Positions 22,826-34,898 of a stretch of DNA of 46,662 nucleotides are shown piece by piece. The position numbers and the translations under genes were made by a program. This stretch comes from Acanthaster planci (lineage: Eukaryota; Echinodermata; Asteroidea; Valvatida; Acanthasteridae), in contig NW_019091378.1 of the NCBI RefSeq assembly GCF_001949145.1, forward strand, positions 321,846-368,507. The letters run 5' to 3'. Under the pieces are notes generated by a model. That model had not been told where the DNA came from and did no database searches. It worked only from the letters and a program-made list of their open reading frames with translations. Position 1 is the first letter of the stretch; the number at the start of each line of letters is the position of its first letter.

Positions 22826-25301
22826 GACGTCTACCTTTACATTCAAGTAAAACTGAACAGTTGGAGTCATTTTCCCAATCTTAAACCATTACCAAGGGCA
22901 AGTCAATACACGACTTCTTCAAGCTTAACAGGTAGGCCTACTCTACCACTGTGCCCTCCTTTTGGCACTTTTTTCCTTGAAGAGAAGGTCCCTAATGAAT
23001 TGATAATAAACCCAATACCCTTGCTAGTGGACAGCCATAATGCAACCCCAATATGATCATTTACCTGATTCAGCATCAAATGACAGCAAATCAAAACAGC
23101 ACTTGTTTTTCCCCACCACAGGGCCCTCTAAATACTCAATTGCTGGGTTTGTTCAGGGTTGAGGGGTGTCCATGCAGGTCATACACAGGAGTGTTTGTAT
23201 GATGAATGTATTTCTAGTGATTTGAGAACTACTCCAAATATCACTAAGAAAATTTTGTGTATACATCTTACAGGTTCTTGAAAAAGACCATGGGCCAGTC
23301 CTGGCAGATGACAATGTGACACACAAATCATCAAAGGGGAAAAATCAGTTCAACTTACCGTTTTGCAAGACCCTTTACTTACAAATTTGTGAAAGATTAC
23401 TCCTTACAAATTGTTGTGCATTAAAAGCTCTTTTGTGTGATACATGAAACCATTTGCAGTTGTTGCACATGTAAAAATAGGATGCTGCATGTAGAAATCC
23501 AAGGTAATCCTCATTTATGATATGTGACACATGACAAAGAAATTTTCTCTGTCTGTAAATGCACAACTTCAATTAGAAAACTAATGTATATGAACTAGGA
23601 ATAAACCAATAACACTTAAAAATACCAGATGAGCTATCAAGTACTTCTGTTCTTTTAATTTAATGTTTAGACTTCAAAAGAAACTCATTTCATCCAAAGA
23701 GGCATTGCTGGTATGAACTCAAACAGGAAATGTGCTTCTCAGTATGACAAGTGTGTATATACATAGTGTGTACCTGCTGCAGAGTCGGTTGTGTAGAGAG
23801 GGAAATGGAGTTAGAAATGTTTGCTTTGATTGCCTGAATTTTTTCTGCATGCAAACCTTCTGCAAAGGTGACTGAACTGTAGCAAGGATTGCTTTCCACA
23901 CTTTGATGCTGAGTGGGCCAAAGTGTGACATCATTTGGACTGGGAAGTGCAGTGCAAACTGAATAAGTGGGCCTACATGCATTGATTCACATACATGTAC
24001 ATGTACTGGTTCTTGTACTAATGCTTTTTATTGCAGAATTGTGTGCATGATATATCCACTTTCCCAAATTCATTTTGTACAATAGACCTACTGATGTAGA
24101 CAGAAAAAAGTCACTTAGAAAAATGCATAAATGTCTATACAAACATGTCCAAATCTTTTCAGTTGGTTTAAGAAATTGTTCGATAAAACTCCTTGTCTAC
24201 TTTTGAATATGGTACATCATCCACAGCACATTTATATAAGATCCTTACTACATGTTATCAAATGGTACAGCCTTATCATTAATAAGCACAGGTTCATCAT
24301 GATAGAGTAGGTAGGTCTATTTTAAATGTTTGCTTTAAAACTAAATCAGTCATGTAACTGGCCACATTTTGAACAAATGAGCTTTCAATTAACATTAATA
24401 TGGCCAAACTAGAACAGGATCCAACATGTAGTTTTCATCACATCCACTTCAAACTGATATGAGGAAGGACAAACGCATTTCCCATCACGGGCATCCCTGG
24501 ATACCTTGTATGGTTGTTGACCCAGAGGTCAGTCTGGTCTTTAATTCCGATTTTCCAGGAAAGCTCAGCTGGAAGGTGAAACCTAGACTTATTACAGCTT
24601 AGCATCATAATGCCACTGCCATTTACAGTCAGCCATCCTACCTCTTTGTATACTTTTGGAAGCATGCACAAAAACGTATATACACGGTTGCAATTTTCTC
24701 CTCCCCAAGAAGGTTTACAGAAAAACGTTGACATCACAAGAACACTTATTCAGTAAAAAAAAACTACATCACTACCAAAAATTCATCAGCCAAACACTTT
24801 TATAATAGAAATATGTGAAGAAAAGTGAGAAAAATCAGGATGTTGTGACAGAAATGTTTCACGGCATACAAACTGTAGGCCTGTAATTCCACACAGATGT
24901 TCTTCATCAGTTCTCCATAGAAAACAAGTCTTATATGTTCCTGCTGTCTGGTTGCAGGCTGAAGGCTGAAGGCTTACAAGTATTGCCATATGTATCAAGT
25001 TGGCATTTATTTTGCATTTTATGAGTCAGATTTTGCAAATTCCTTCTTTGAACTTTTTCAAGTGTAACAGAAGCACATATTGAAGCATTAATCACAACTC
25101 TTAATCATACATAAGAAATTGGGTAAGTAATGTTTCCGATGGTACACAAACTGATTTCTGATGGCAAGGATGTTGACTGACCTTTCCGAGTTTAGGTTTG
25201 GGGCCTCAATAACTGTGGTCAGTACTGGTCACTTGCCAGAGTCAGAGGTCAACCTCCCAGGAGTTGTGAGCTGAGGCCCAGCCCAATGATCTTGGGGGGA
25301 T

Positions 25302-25318
25302 TGACTCATTTTGAGTCA
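25302..25318. promoter_or_regulatory. Palindromic pair of AP-1 sites
   Basis: TGACTCATTTTGAGTCA joins two perfect TRE heptamers, TGACTCA (25302-25308) and TGAGTCA (25312-25318), three bases apart. It lies in a mixed-composition segment (25180-25330) that may be an enhancer. Confidence 0.4.
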
Positions 25319-27069
25319 TTCCTTGACAAAATGTTACTTTCCATGCATGCTTCATTACAGCTACTTGGAAAAATCAATGGCCCCAACTCTGATTTGATTA
25401 AGACATCAATTCAGATCTTATGTAACTGCGTAGTTTTGGTTTTTCTAGCTGTCCCAATCGGGATCTTGTGGTTGTTAGTAGGAAAACCTCCATTATACTA
25501 CTGGGCCTTGACTGTTAATTAAAGTTGTAGAGCCAGAGACTTTTTCCTTTGCCATGTACACTGTGCATTCCATTCCTCCCAAACAAAATTTCAAAAAGCC
25601 AAATTCTTCAACAAACTAACTTATTATTTTGCTCTTTTTCCTTTCTTAATTGTCCAAAAAAAAACCTCACTAAATGGTGGTACTAAAAGGGACAAAAATG
25701 CATCACACTCCCATAATTCTAGGAATACAATTGTTCCTACCACCCACACGCTTTCCAAGTTTCTTTCAGAGTGATATGAGGTGATGCTATATAAGAATTA
25801 GTTGAAGGTCACATATGCACACGTCAATCATTCTTTCTGTTGTTCAAACCATGTGATTCTACCTCCATGTTCAAACTATGAAAGAAATTTGCACAAAATT
25901 TGCAATTTGTATACTTGTCTATTGTGGAAAAAGCGGTTAAAAAGATGAGTTTGAAGGGTGAAACAGTACTTGCATAACATCATATTGGCAGATAAATAAC
26001 TATTCAATCGTTTAATTCAGAAGAAATGTGTCTATCACACAAGCCATATCATAATTGACAGTCTGGCTTTCTTTACTACATGTACTTTGTAAAACAGGGG
26101 GTGCCATTATGTGCCTACTTGTACATGTACCAGTACAATTTTATTCCTAAACACAAATGATGATGTTAGTTTGACCTCTCTGTCACTGTCCTCTATAAAC
26201 ACTGAAACCCCAGTGTTTGTGCCAAAAAGGTCTTGTGATTTCTCTGAAGCAACCAGTCAGTTGTTGAAATGTGGACTGCCGCTTGGGTGTTCCTCCCATG
26301 TCCTGTCTGCACCACTTGTACTACTATGATACACAGTATTTTAGGCAATGTAGAGTGCCCTTGTGAGATAAATGTGGAGGCCATGTGGCTTTGTCACATA
26401 TACAAATTTCTGTCCCAAGAGGTCTTTATAAATCTAACCCCAAGCTCAATGGTGTCACCATTCACCATTGGACAGCAACAAAAACTTGACAATATGTGCA
26501 AAAACCAGATGGCTAAGACTTAAGATAAAGTAAAGTTTCAATCAAGTTTAAGCCTGGGGAATGACTCAACGTACTACCTGTATCGAGGATTGAGAACTTT
26601 TGGGTGACTAAGAGCCTCATGATTAGCAGAATCTGATTTTCTGACTTCATTACATACACGTACGGTTTTAAACTTTTATACAGAAAATAAAAATTGTCAC
26701 AATTTCATTTAGACAGGGACAGAATTTGTAATACATTTATTGACATGTACAATGTGCATTCAGAACTATTATTAACCAGTAAGAAGTATTCCATTTACTT
26801 CTTATCCCAGGATTTAATTAATGTATGACTGAATTAGGTGATGACAGCAGGTGCAAGTAGTACTGGACTTGAATCACAGCTGTTTATCTTCAAGGCTTCA
26901 AGATTAAAGAGTGAGAATTTGGCAATTGGTGAACCAACAAATGTTATTCTAGTAAACCATTTGTCATCCTAGTTTGACAAATGCTCCCAATGCCTTCCCA
27001 AAGAGAGGGCGTCACTAGCGGTTGTAGCACACCAATTTCCAAGGGGAAAACTTTGGTGCCAACGGAACT

Positions 27070-27090
27070 GACCACAGGTCATTTGTGGTC
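27070..27090. promoter_or_regulatory. Inverted pair of RUNX sites
   Basis: GACCACA (27070-27076) and TGTGGTC (27084-27090) are perfect reverse complements seven bases apart, each containing the RUNX core TGTGGT. Confidence 0.35.
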
Positions 27091-28405
27091 CACATTCTCA
27101 CTCCTTCACTCCTCCACAACACCTGTTCCCATATCTGTGAGTAAATAAACCTCAACAAGTGTTTATATTTTCACTGCTCTAAATTTTCTGGACTTCAAAG
27201 GGGAGGAGATGTCATGGTGCTTAGTCCTTACTTTAGGTGACAGTGAAAGGGCCGGCCTAGCTAGCAGAGGAGCTCCTGCATGAGCAAGTGTATAAATATC
27301 TGGCTAAATCTGAAAGGCAATCTTATGGGCAATGGATCTGTGCCATAGGTTGATAATCAATGCGTACTGTGATCTGAGCAAAGATTTTGAATTACTACTG
27401 ATAATCAACTTGCTATTTGAATCAAGTATTTCTTGCTGAAACAAAATGAATGAAATTACACATGTGGCCTGGAGACTGGACATGCAGTAAATGTAGAAAA
27501 TGCTCAGCTTTTGAAAATTAGCTTTTTTTGAAACTCTGATTGCCACCAGTCTAACAAACAAAAGTTGAAATGACTCCAACTTCTTTGTTTTCAAACTCAC
27601 ATACAAACTACAAAGATCACGTTAACGTGTGAAAAAAAGGAACCACAAACATTTTTCTGATAATGAGACAAAGGAAATTTTTGGGGGTCAGTTTCATTTC
27701 ACTTCCTTTGGAAAGTGCGTAAAAAGCCCTAAAATGTAGCCTCATCCAACAGAAAGGCAATAAAAGGTGACACAGAGAAAACTTTCAAATTTCTCAGGCC
27801 CACACCCAAAACTTTTGGCCCCCCCCCAAAAAAAATTGTCTCAGAGTCATGCTCTATCTTTGTTTCTTATCAAAATAATCTTCAGAAGCCTTCAAAAATG
27901 TCATCAACATTCAAGCCCTACTTCCCTGTTCCATGTCTGTTCCAAAATACATTTCAGTTATTGCCTTTGTATGGGCAGATTGGGGTTGTGGTTTCACGAT
28001 TAAAAAACCAAATAAAAACTGCTTTCTCCAGGGTACTGAAACCTTGCCAAGATTCCCTGTTTTGATCAAAACAAGTTCCACAGTTTGGGTTTCGGGGCTG
28101 TGAGTTCACTACTTTAATCATCTGGTGTTTTGATGAGGAGGTCATGATGAGTGATCATTACCAATCATTCAGGATGGGGCATTTGTGGAGTTATAAAAAC
28201 AAAAATAGCAACAGGAAATACCAGGCTTTACACAGATTAAGAAAACAGCAAGCTGTCATAGGGGACAAATAGCCTAATTTGAAAATCTTGAATGACTTGG
28301 AAAGCCACTTGCTTCCCAAAAGTCTACATTTTACTTTTTAGATAAACCACGCCCCCCACTTTTTTTTGGGGGGGGGTTACATATAAGAGATGTTTCAAGC
28401 ACTTA

Positions 28406-28662
28406 TATAGACCTTTTCCACCCATGTGACTGGACTGTGATAAATGTAGACAATACCACCACGTGTGAACCACCGTGGTCACAGTGATTGCATAATATTC
28501 CTCCCGGCACCTTCAACCACGTACAAGCGCATGTACGAATGCTGCATGCTTGACTAGTTTATCTTTAATAATTAAATTACCATCACAACACAATGCACTC
28601 ATTAACATCACGACACATCTGCAGTCCTGCATGATTGTGGCATCACAGGAAAACGGTCTATA
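28406..28662. mobile_element. MITE with TATAGACC terminal inverted repeats
   Basis: The left end TATAGACCTTTTCC and right end GGAAAACGGTCTATA are inverted copies differing by one base insertion. The 257-bp interior is non-coding, with CpG-containing words (CACCACGTGTG, CACCGTGG, CCACGTAC). TA at both ends would suit a TA target duplication, but this is not proven. Confidence 0.6.
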
Positions 28663-31279
28663 GATACATGCACGCGAAAAAAAAAATCAGCACTGAAATT
28701 TCTCTAGGTCAATGTCCTTCTAAATCTCACCAGTAATTACTTTCAAGGCTGCCTATTTGTCACTTTCCATATTTCTTTTTTAGGGTTGAACTTCTGTAAA
28801 AAATTTAGTCCTTCCTTCCTGTAAGCCTTGAACTAATAAACCATTTGAAATGCTTTGCTCTCTCACATGTGGATTTCAGTTGTGGCTGGCTTAAAGTATC
28901 TTCTGATTGGTCCTTGGTTTCATGGAAATTATATCACTTTTATTAAAACATGGCAATGACCCATTAACCACCACTTAACCCCAATGACTAATCCACCCAT
29001 AAGTAAGTTTGCTCTCAAAGCCAAATGTCTTGTGATGAGTCATTTGGCAGGACAGGTCATGTTTAGTAACAGGAGAACCACTTCACAAAGCAGAGACATT
29101 CTTTATGAACACAAATCGGAACCAAACCTGAACATGGACAGACCTGAACCAGGACAGTTGATTCCAAGGTTGGTTTTCTCCTTTTTTGCAAGCCTTTGGC
29201 TCTTGTTTAGGTATGAAGAATCTCTTTTTAAAAACAAATTTATAAAACACCAGCTTGCAGTTGTGGGACCAAGACTACTTTCCATCACCAGACTCATTAC
29301 ATTTTGATACCACATGCTGTGAACCTGTATGAAGTGAATTTTCACTGACAAAAGGGACCCTTTCATGGTACACGTACTGCCTGGCAGTCAGGGAAAAGAG
29401 GGGGGTGTCTCAAAGAGATCTTGCTTAACCACAGTATTATGAGCAACGGCTGTTGATCATTGCTGTTTTGAGGATAGTGCGACATGTTCAGTTCTTCAAA
29501 GAGAAGCGCACTCTGTGTGGATGTAGACAGGGCTGTTTGTCAGGAGCGAGGGAAGGAGAGCCCTGGATGAAGGGAAGCTGTGGCCCTGGGCAACAAGAGG
29601 GTTGGTTTCTCAGTGAGATGATCCTTGGAAATCAGCAGGAACCTAGACAGTTTTATCAACAACTGCTGGGGTAGTGTTGAGTCACTGCACCCTGCATGCT
29701 GACCCATGACATCTCAGGTTAATCTCGTAATTAGTATTTGTAGGGGATTTGAAGTGGAAATCTAAAAGTTTTCACAAATGAGAAAATTTTCTGACAACAT
29801 TCTGCCTGCATTGGATAGGTACTTCAAAAGGGTACATGCAAGTATTAAAATCGTACAAAAATTGTCAACAAAAGTCTACTGAAATACTGGAAAGAAAATC
29901 TTGTCTAATCAAGTGCCATTTCTGAACAAAATCTACCTTAGGAAGAGTGGGCATTTAAACCTCACCTGTGACTTCTGTCTGCCAAAAAATAAATTGTCAA
30001 GAAAGTGTTTAACAACATCCCTCCACAAATACTTCCTGTCAAACCCTGAGACACATTCTTGAACAGGTCTTTAACAAATGTGCTGACAGGCCCATTAATT
30101 TGTACAGGAAACAGTAGCCAACGCAGAGACATTGACTGCATGGACTGCTGGTATGGCCAAAAATTTATTGCTATTTATTACCTTTTATTAGTCATGCTTG
30201 GCCATGTTATGTTACCTCTGTGATGCCAAGGCCAAGGGTGTATAGAAGTCAGCATTTCAATTCTCAGTGGAGCAATATTATTCTGGTTACAATCACAGTG
30301 TTGCCTTTTGAAATATTATTTATACTCCTGAGGGGTTTACTTTCCTGTAAAGGTCCAGACATGATTTGTTACTTGCATTAAATTATGATAAGAACTCTAT
30401 CTGGTAGTGGAAACGATATTTTTCATGAATGGAAAGCTTTTCAAAATGTAGGGACAGATCCAGCATGAACATAAGCATGTGAGGGCGTTGGCTTGATATG
30501 TAGGCTATAGCACATTATATGAATGTAAAAACATACAGTTCCTGATGAGAATTTTTTAAACTGCCAACAGAAAAGGGGTAAAACAGCCCCCCCCCATGGC
30601 CCTGCCCTATTATGCCCTATAATCTTAATATTCCACAGGATTTTTGATTTACCATGTGGACAATGGATTTGAGACTTTCAGGACCATCTGATCTACAGCT
30701 TTTCTCTTTCTTGGTTAAGTAGGGGGCCTGCTTCTTCCTTGCCTCTTATCCAGGTTTTAGGTAGGAGAGGCTACTTTATTTGATAAAAAGGGTATATATA
30801 ATGGAGGCATGTACAGCAAAGTTTCCCATAAATGACTCATAGTGAGTTGCAGTTAAGTATATTAATTACTAGAGGAAAATAAAATTTACTCAAGTTTTTT
30901 TTCTATTTTTCCCAATCTCACACTGTGCAAAGTTTCGCTGTCCCTGGGGTGGAATAATATTTATTGAGTATGTCTTTATCATCCAGTGGCTAAGATCAAC
31001 CTTCACTTGTAACCAACAACTTCCTGTAATAGGGTCTTTAGAGCTGACCACAAAAATCTGCCAACAATGAGTCCTTATTGGACAAAATTAAGTGAGAGGC
31101 CACCTAAGATGTGTGCTGGTTTGTGTGAGGCACTGTACAATTCAGTATCACATAGAAAACGGAAGACAAGTCACTCAGACCATGGAGGTGTGTTTTATTC
31201 CTCCATGCTTAGACTCAGTGAAATCAATTAAATTCATTGGTCTTGATCATGTTCAAGAACTCTGGGTGGATCAGAGTGT

Positions 31280-31330
31280 TTGGGGAGGGGGTCGACTCCC
31301 CCAAAGGTCGGAACCTTTGGGGGAGGGGGA
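31280..31330. repeat. G/C-run cruciform
   Basis: CTCCCCCAAAGGT (31296-31308) and ACCTTTGGGGGAG (31313-31325) are perfect inverted copies around a 4-nt loop, flanked on both sides by GGGG-A-GGGGG runs. It can extrude a hairpin or form a quadruplex. Confidence 0.75.
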
Positions 31331-32549
31331 TTCACCCAACTGGATGGCCACCCCAACAGGCCAATTTCTATTTTAAATGGGGGAGGGGATTCTATACCCC
31401 CTGGATTTTACAGCGTCCCTCCCATTCCCATTTGGCTCTTCACTGTATTTTAACAATGCTACTGAGTATGAAACTGTCATTTACAATGGGAACCTTCATC
31501 AATCAAATATATTTAGTCCCTGGGTTGCAACCAAACTTGACAAGTCCATGGGACTCCAAGCCAAAAGGAATCTTCAGCCAGAATGAGACAAAAAGGACAC
31601 AGAGAGAGAAAGTACAACTGGCATAAATTTGATCAGTTCCCAGACGGAACACACGCAACTGCTACAAATCCATCACGGAGCTGACAGGAACTTTACCAGC
31701 ATTTTTCTTTTTAATTTCTGAAAAAACGGTTGCTCATTAATCATGCTAACATTTCCTCCAATGTCATCCCGCCAAATAATCTGACGACAGAATGAGTTAT
31801 AGGAACACCCTGGCAAGCTATGTTTGTAATCATAATTCCACCTTCCTGCCCCCAAAGGTCTGTGTAAATCCGTCAATGGGGCAGGGGAAACCTTTACTCT
31901 CTGGTCTAGTTTAAAGCAGTAGTTGGCCCACATACCGGTGAGCAAATGGTTCCAAATCACTTGACGAACTTAAGAGCCTAAACCTTCAGAACAGTGGATT
32001 TACAACTTACTTATTGTGATTTTCAGACTTCAACGTGTGGGGTAAGGTATTTTTCTTCTGTGCATGTTTAGATCTAAATAGTTATCTTTACAGTTTAGAT
32101 TAGCTGTGATCATTATAGATTTATAGTGTAATAGCTATCTGTAGCATTATATTATCTGGTAACCTAGCCAGACATGATGGATACCTCCCACACATACACA
32201 CACTGTAACCCCTGATTCACATGTGGCCCCTTTTTGATCTACCTTAGGATTAGATCAAATGTGGCAGGCAAAGTGCAACTGGTATCTTCTGAGCTAGCCT
32301 GTAACAGCTGGCCTGTTAGCCTGAAAAGACTTCATAATGGATTTCTGTTGATCAGGTTTAGAAAGAATCTTAAAGGGGTCATGCAAGTCCAGGGTGCAAA
32401 TTTTCTCTCACAAATATTGACAATGAGCAAATTTTGAGTTCATAATTTGAACAGAACCCCCTCCCATTAACACAGTCTTCCTACAGTGCCAGTATATTTT
32501 ACGCACCACTAGTCAATACACAGAGTGGTAAATCTTGCTTATGCTTAAA

Positions 32550-32612
32550 AACAGACAAACAAACAAAAACAAAAACCCAGGAAACAACAGACAAACAACA
32601 CAACAAACAAAC
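32550..32612. repeat. Imperfect (ACAA)n simple repeat
   Basis: A/C-only low-complexity tract made of ACAAAC and ACAGACAAAC units, interrupted by CCCAGG. Confidence 0.8.
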
Positions 32613-34807
32613 ATTTTCATACATTCAAGTCAAGCGGCTGACTGTAACATAAATAATGACCTTAAGTAAAATTCATGTCATGAGCAAAAAAACATGCTAA
32701 AAGGATGACAATAATTGTGAATGAATCACTTTTTGACATAAAAGTGTACTCAGGAAAGGGAGAACTGATTAATCTTTTCAAAGTTATGATTGTGATTTCT
32801 ACAAAAAGATTAAAGGAACCTGTCAAAGGAGTCTGTTTTCTCTTAAGTAATTTCAGAGAGTAGTTTTGCTGTGAAACACCAAGTCTTAGGCCTATAAGTT
32901 TATTTCAATACTGCGTCAAAAGAGGGGACGTGGGCCAGGTCCTATTTAGTTTTAGTGTATCATAAAACAATAATATCAGATGCATCAATCAAAGTCTTGT
33001 CTCCAATTACATTGTGAAAAAGTCCTTTGAAGCACTAGGCCTACTATCAATTTGATGGGATGGACCAGTTAGCAGGTTTTGCAGTTGTTTACCATTTAAA
33101 CTGTATAACACAGAGGGTAAGGCCACGTAGTAAAAAAAAACAACCTCCATCCTCTGCCTTTAAAAAAGTCTGGACCATAATGCAAGAGTACATGCTGCCA
33201 TCTTGCGTTCGTTCCTTTGGCAGTTATGGGTCAACCTTGCTTATATGTTTGGTCCCTGCAGGATTAGGTTACAAGCACTTATCACAGTGTCATGTCCATC
33301 TCTGTGATGAGTCAAAGCTAGCTGAGACACATACCCTGTCCTACTTTTAGCCTGAGAAAAGTGCACATGGCTCACAAGTGATGAGGATGCAGAGTCGGCA
33401 TATACGTATGCCTTGTACTGCTGTTGGCACTCAGCCACTTAATATTACAATCAATGGAAAAAAAGCGGGGAAACAGTGACAGTGAAATCGGGAACATACA
33501 GAGCTGCCGGTAGGACCCTTGCAATGAACATGTCCCTTGCAACTTGCAAGGGTTTTCCTTTTCAAACATGTTTTTTATGCAACCACACAATCAACTAGGC
33601 CTACACTAACTGGGCTCACTGACTCATGCTGCTATGGGGCACAATCATGAAAAATGCCAGAACTATAACAGTTTTGCATACAATGGCGTGGATCACAGTA
33701 TAACATTGTCGATCAAGTACACTTTCATTATGAATCGTATGTGGGTAGACTACACCACACCTGCATGCAACATACATGTGATTATGTTTTTGAGTTTTTA
33801 TAGAACCAAGGGGTTACTTTTGAATATTAAATTAAGGTTACCACTTCGGTTGCCTGACTTACATGTACGTGAATTTATTTCCAGCTCCCATTAATTCATG
33901 AGGCTGTATGTGAAGCCAGCACAACTACAAACCCACACCCACTTAACGGAACTGGCTTCAAACATTAAATGAACATTGCAAATATCTGCATGCACATAGC
34001 AGCAAGCAAGTAGGCAATGTGATGAAACATTATTACTTCTTAACTTTCTCATTTTAGAAGATTTTAGTCTCTTGTATCAAACATGTGCAACCATTTCATG
34101 TTTTGTTATAAGTTTACTTTCAAAAGTCACACAATGGACACTAATTAATGCTCTGACTTTCTCAGTTGGCACTGTGCTTGTATAAGTAAAACATGCAGTT
34201 TGTCTAGCCCTATAAGTATCAACTTGATATGAGACTGTGTACTAGTGACTTGTTTCTAACATATCGTCATGGGTAATCCCTTAGTTAGTGCTGTCTTATT
34301 TGAATAATTGGGTACTTGAATATTTAAACTATCATTGACCTTATTATAGTAAAAACCTACTTTCATGTATAAGCTAAAGTCGCCTGCTGCTCTCATCCAA
34401 AGTTGCATGATCATCACTTGTAAAAACGCATGTGTACATGTATATGACATCAATACTGAAGACCGCTGACCATTATTTATGGGCACTTGCTGTATCAATA
34501 TCAACATTTTTACTTGCCAATTGTTAATTATTTCAGCCACGCTGAAAACTGTACAAGCACAAGTAGCTTACGTCCAACATTTAGGAGAAAAGTGGCAACC
34601 ATGATATACATGTACATGTGCCAACTCCACACCTCTCGCACCGGTACAGTATGTCAGAATTCACTCATCAGATTTCCATGTTCTTACCAAAGTTTATTTG
34701 AAGTTAATTGTTTCCAACTGAACAAATCTAAAGAGCATCAACAGTTATCTTGATCAGCATGATATTCGTGTTAACAAAATGAGAATGATCTCTGAAACAC
34801 TGCGATG

Positions 34808-34898
34808 GGCGTCAATGGGTGGGGGACCAGGAGGGGAGGGACATGTCCCCCCACTTCTTGAAGTGAGGGGATATCATACCATTTGTCCCCTTTTTTTC
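34808..34898. repeat. GGCGT foldback repeat (copy 2)
   Basis: GGCGTCAATGGGTGGGGG is followed by GGACATGTCCCCCC, the hairpin CACTTC-TT-GAAGTG (34852-34865), AGGGGATATCATACC and a closing CCCC run. Order and words match 40571-40673. Confidence 0.6.

Larger units (their letters stand above)
22826..28405. other. Intergenic DNA, no gene recognised
   Basis: Only short unrecognised frames are present. Contents noted separately are the AP-1 pair (25302) and RUNX pair (27070). A C8/A8 run with AAAACTTTTGG lies at 27806-27835, and a C6-T8-G9 hairpin-capable run at 28352-28376. Confidence 0.5.
28663..34807. other. Intergenic DNA, no gene recognised
   Basis: Frames at 31673-31960 (-, 95 codons) and 33060-33350 (+, 96 codons) show no motif and no convincing splice sites. 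Mixed-composition blocks that might be regulatory are 28850-29080, 29450-29720, 30100-30330 (several A/T-rich homeobox-type words) and 31780-31960. Confidence 0.5.

Noticed and set aside
31673-31960. 95-codon - strand frame of protein-like composition
   Set aside because: No known domain and no flanking acceptor or donor; kept only as a possible conserved non-coding block.
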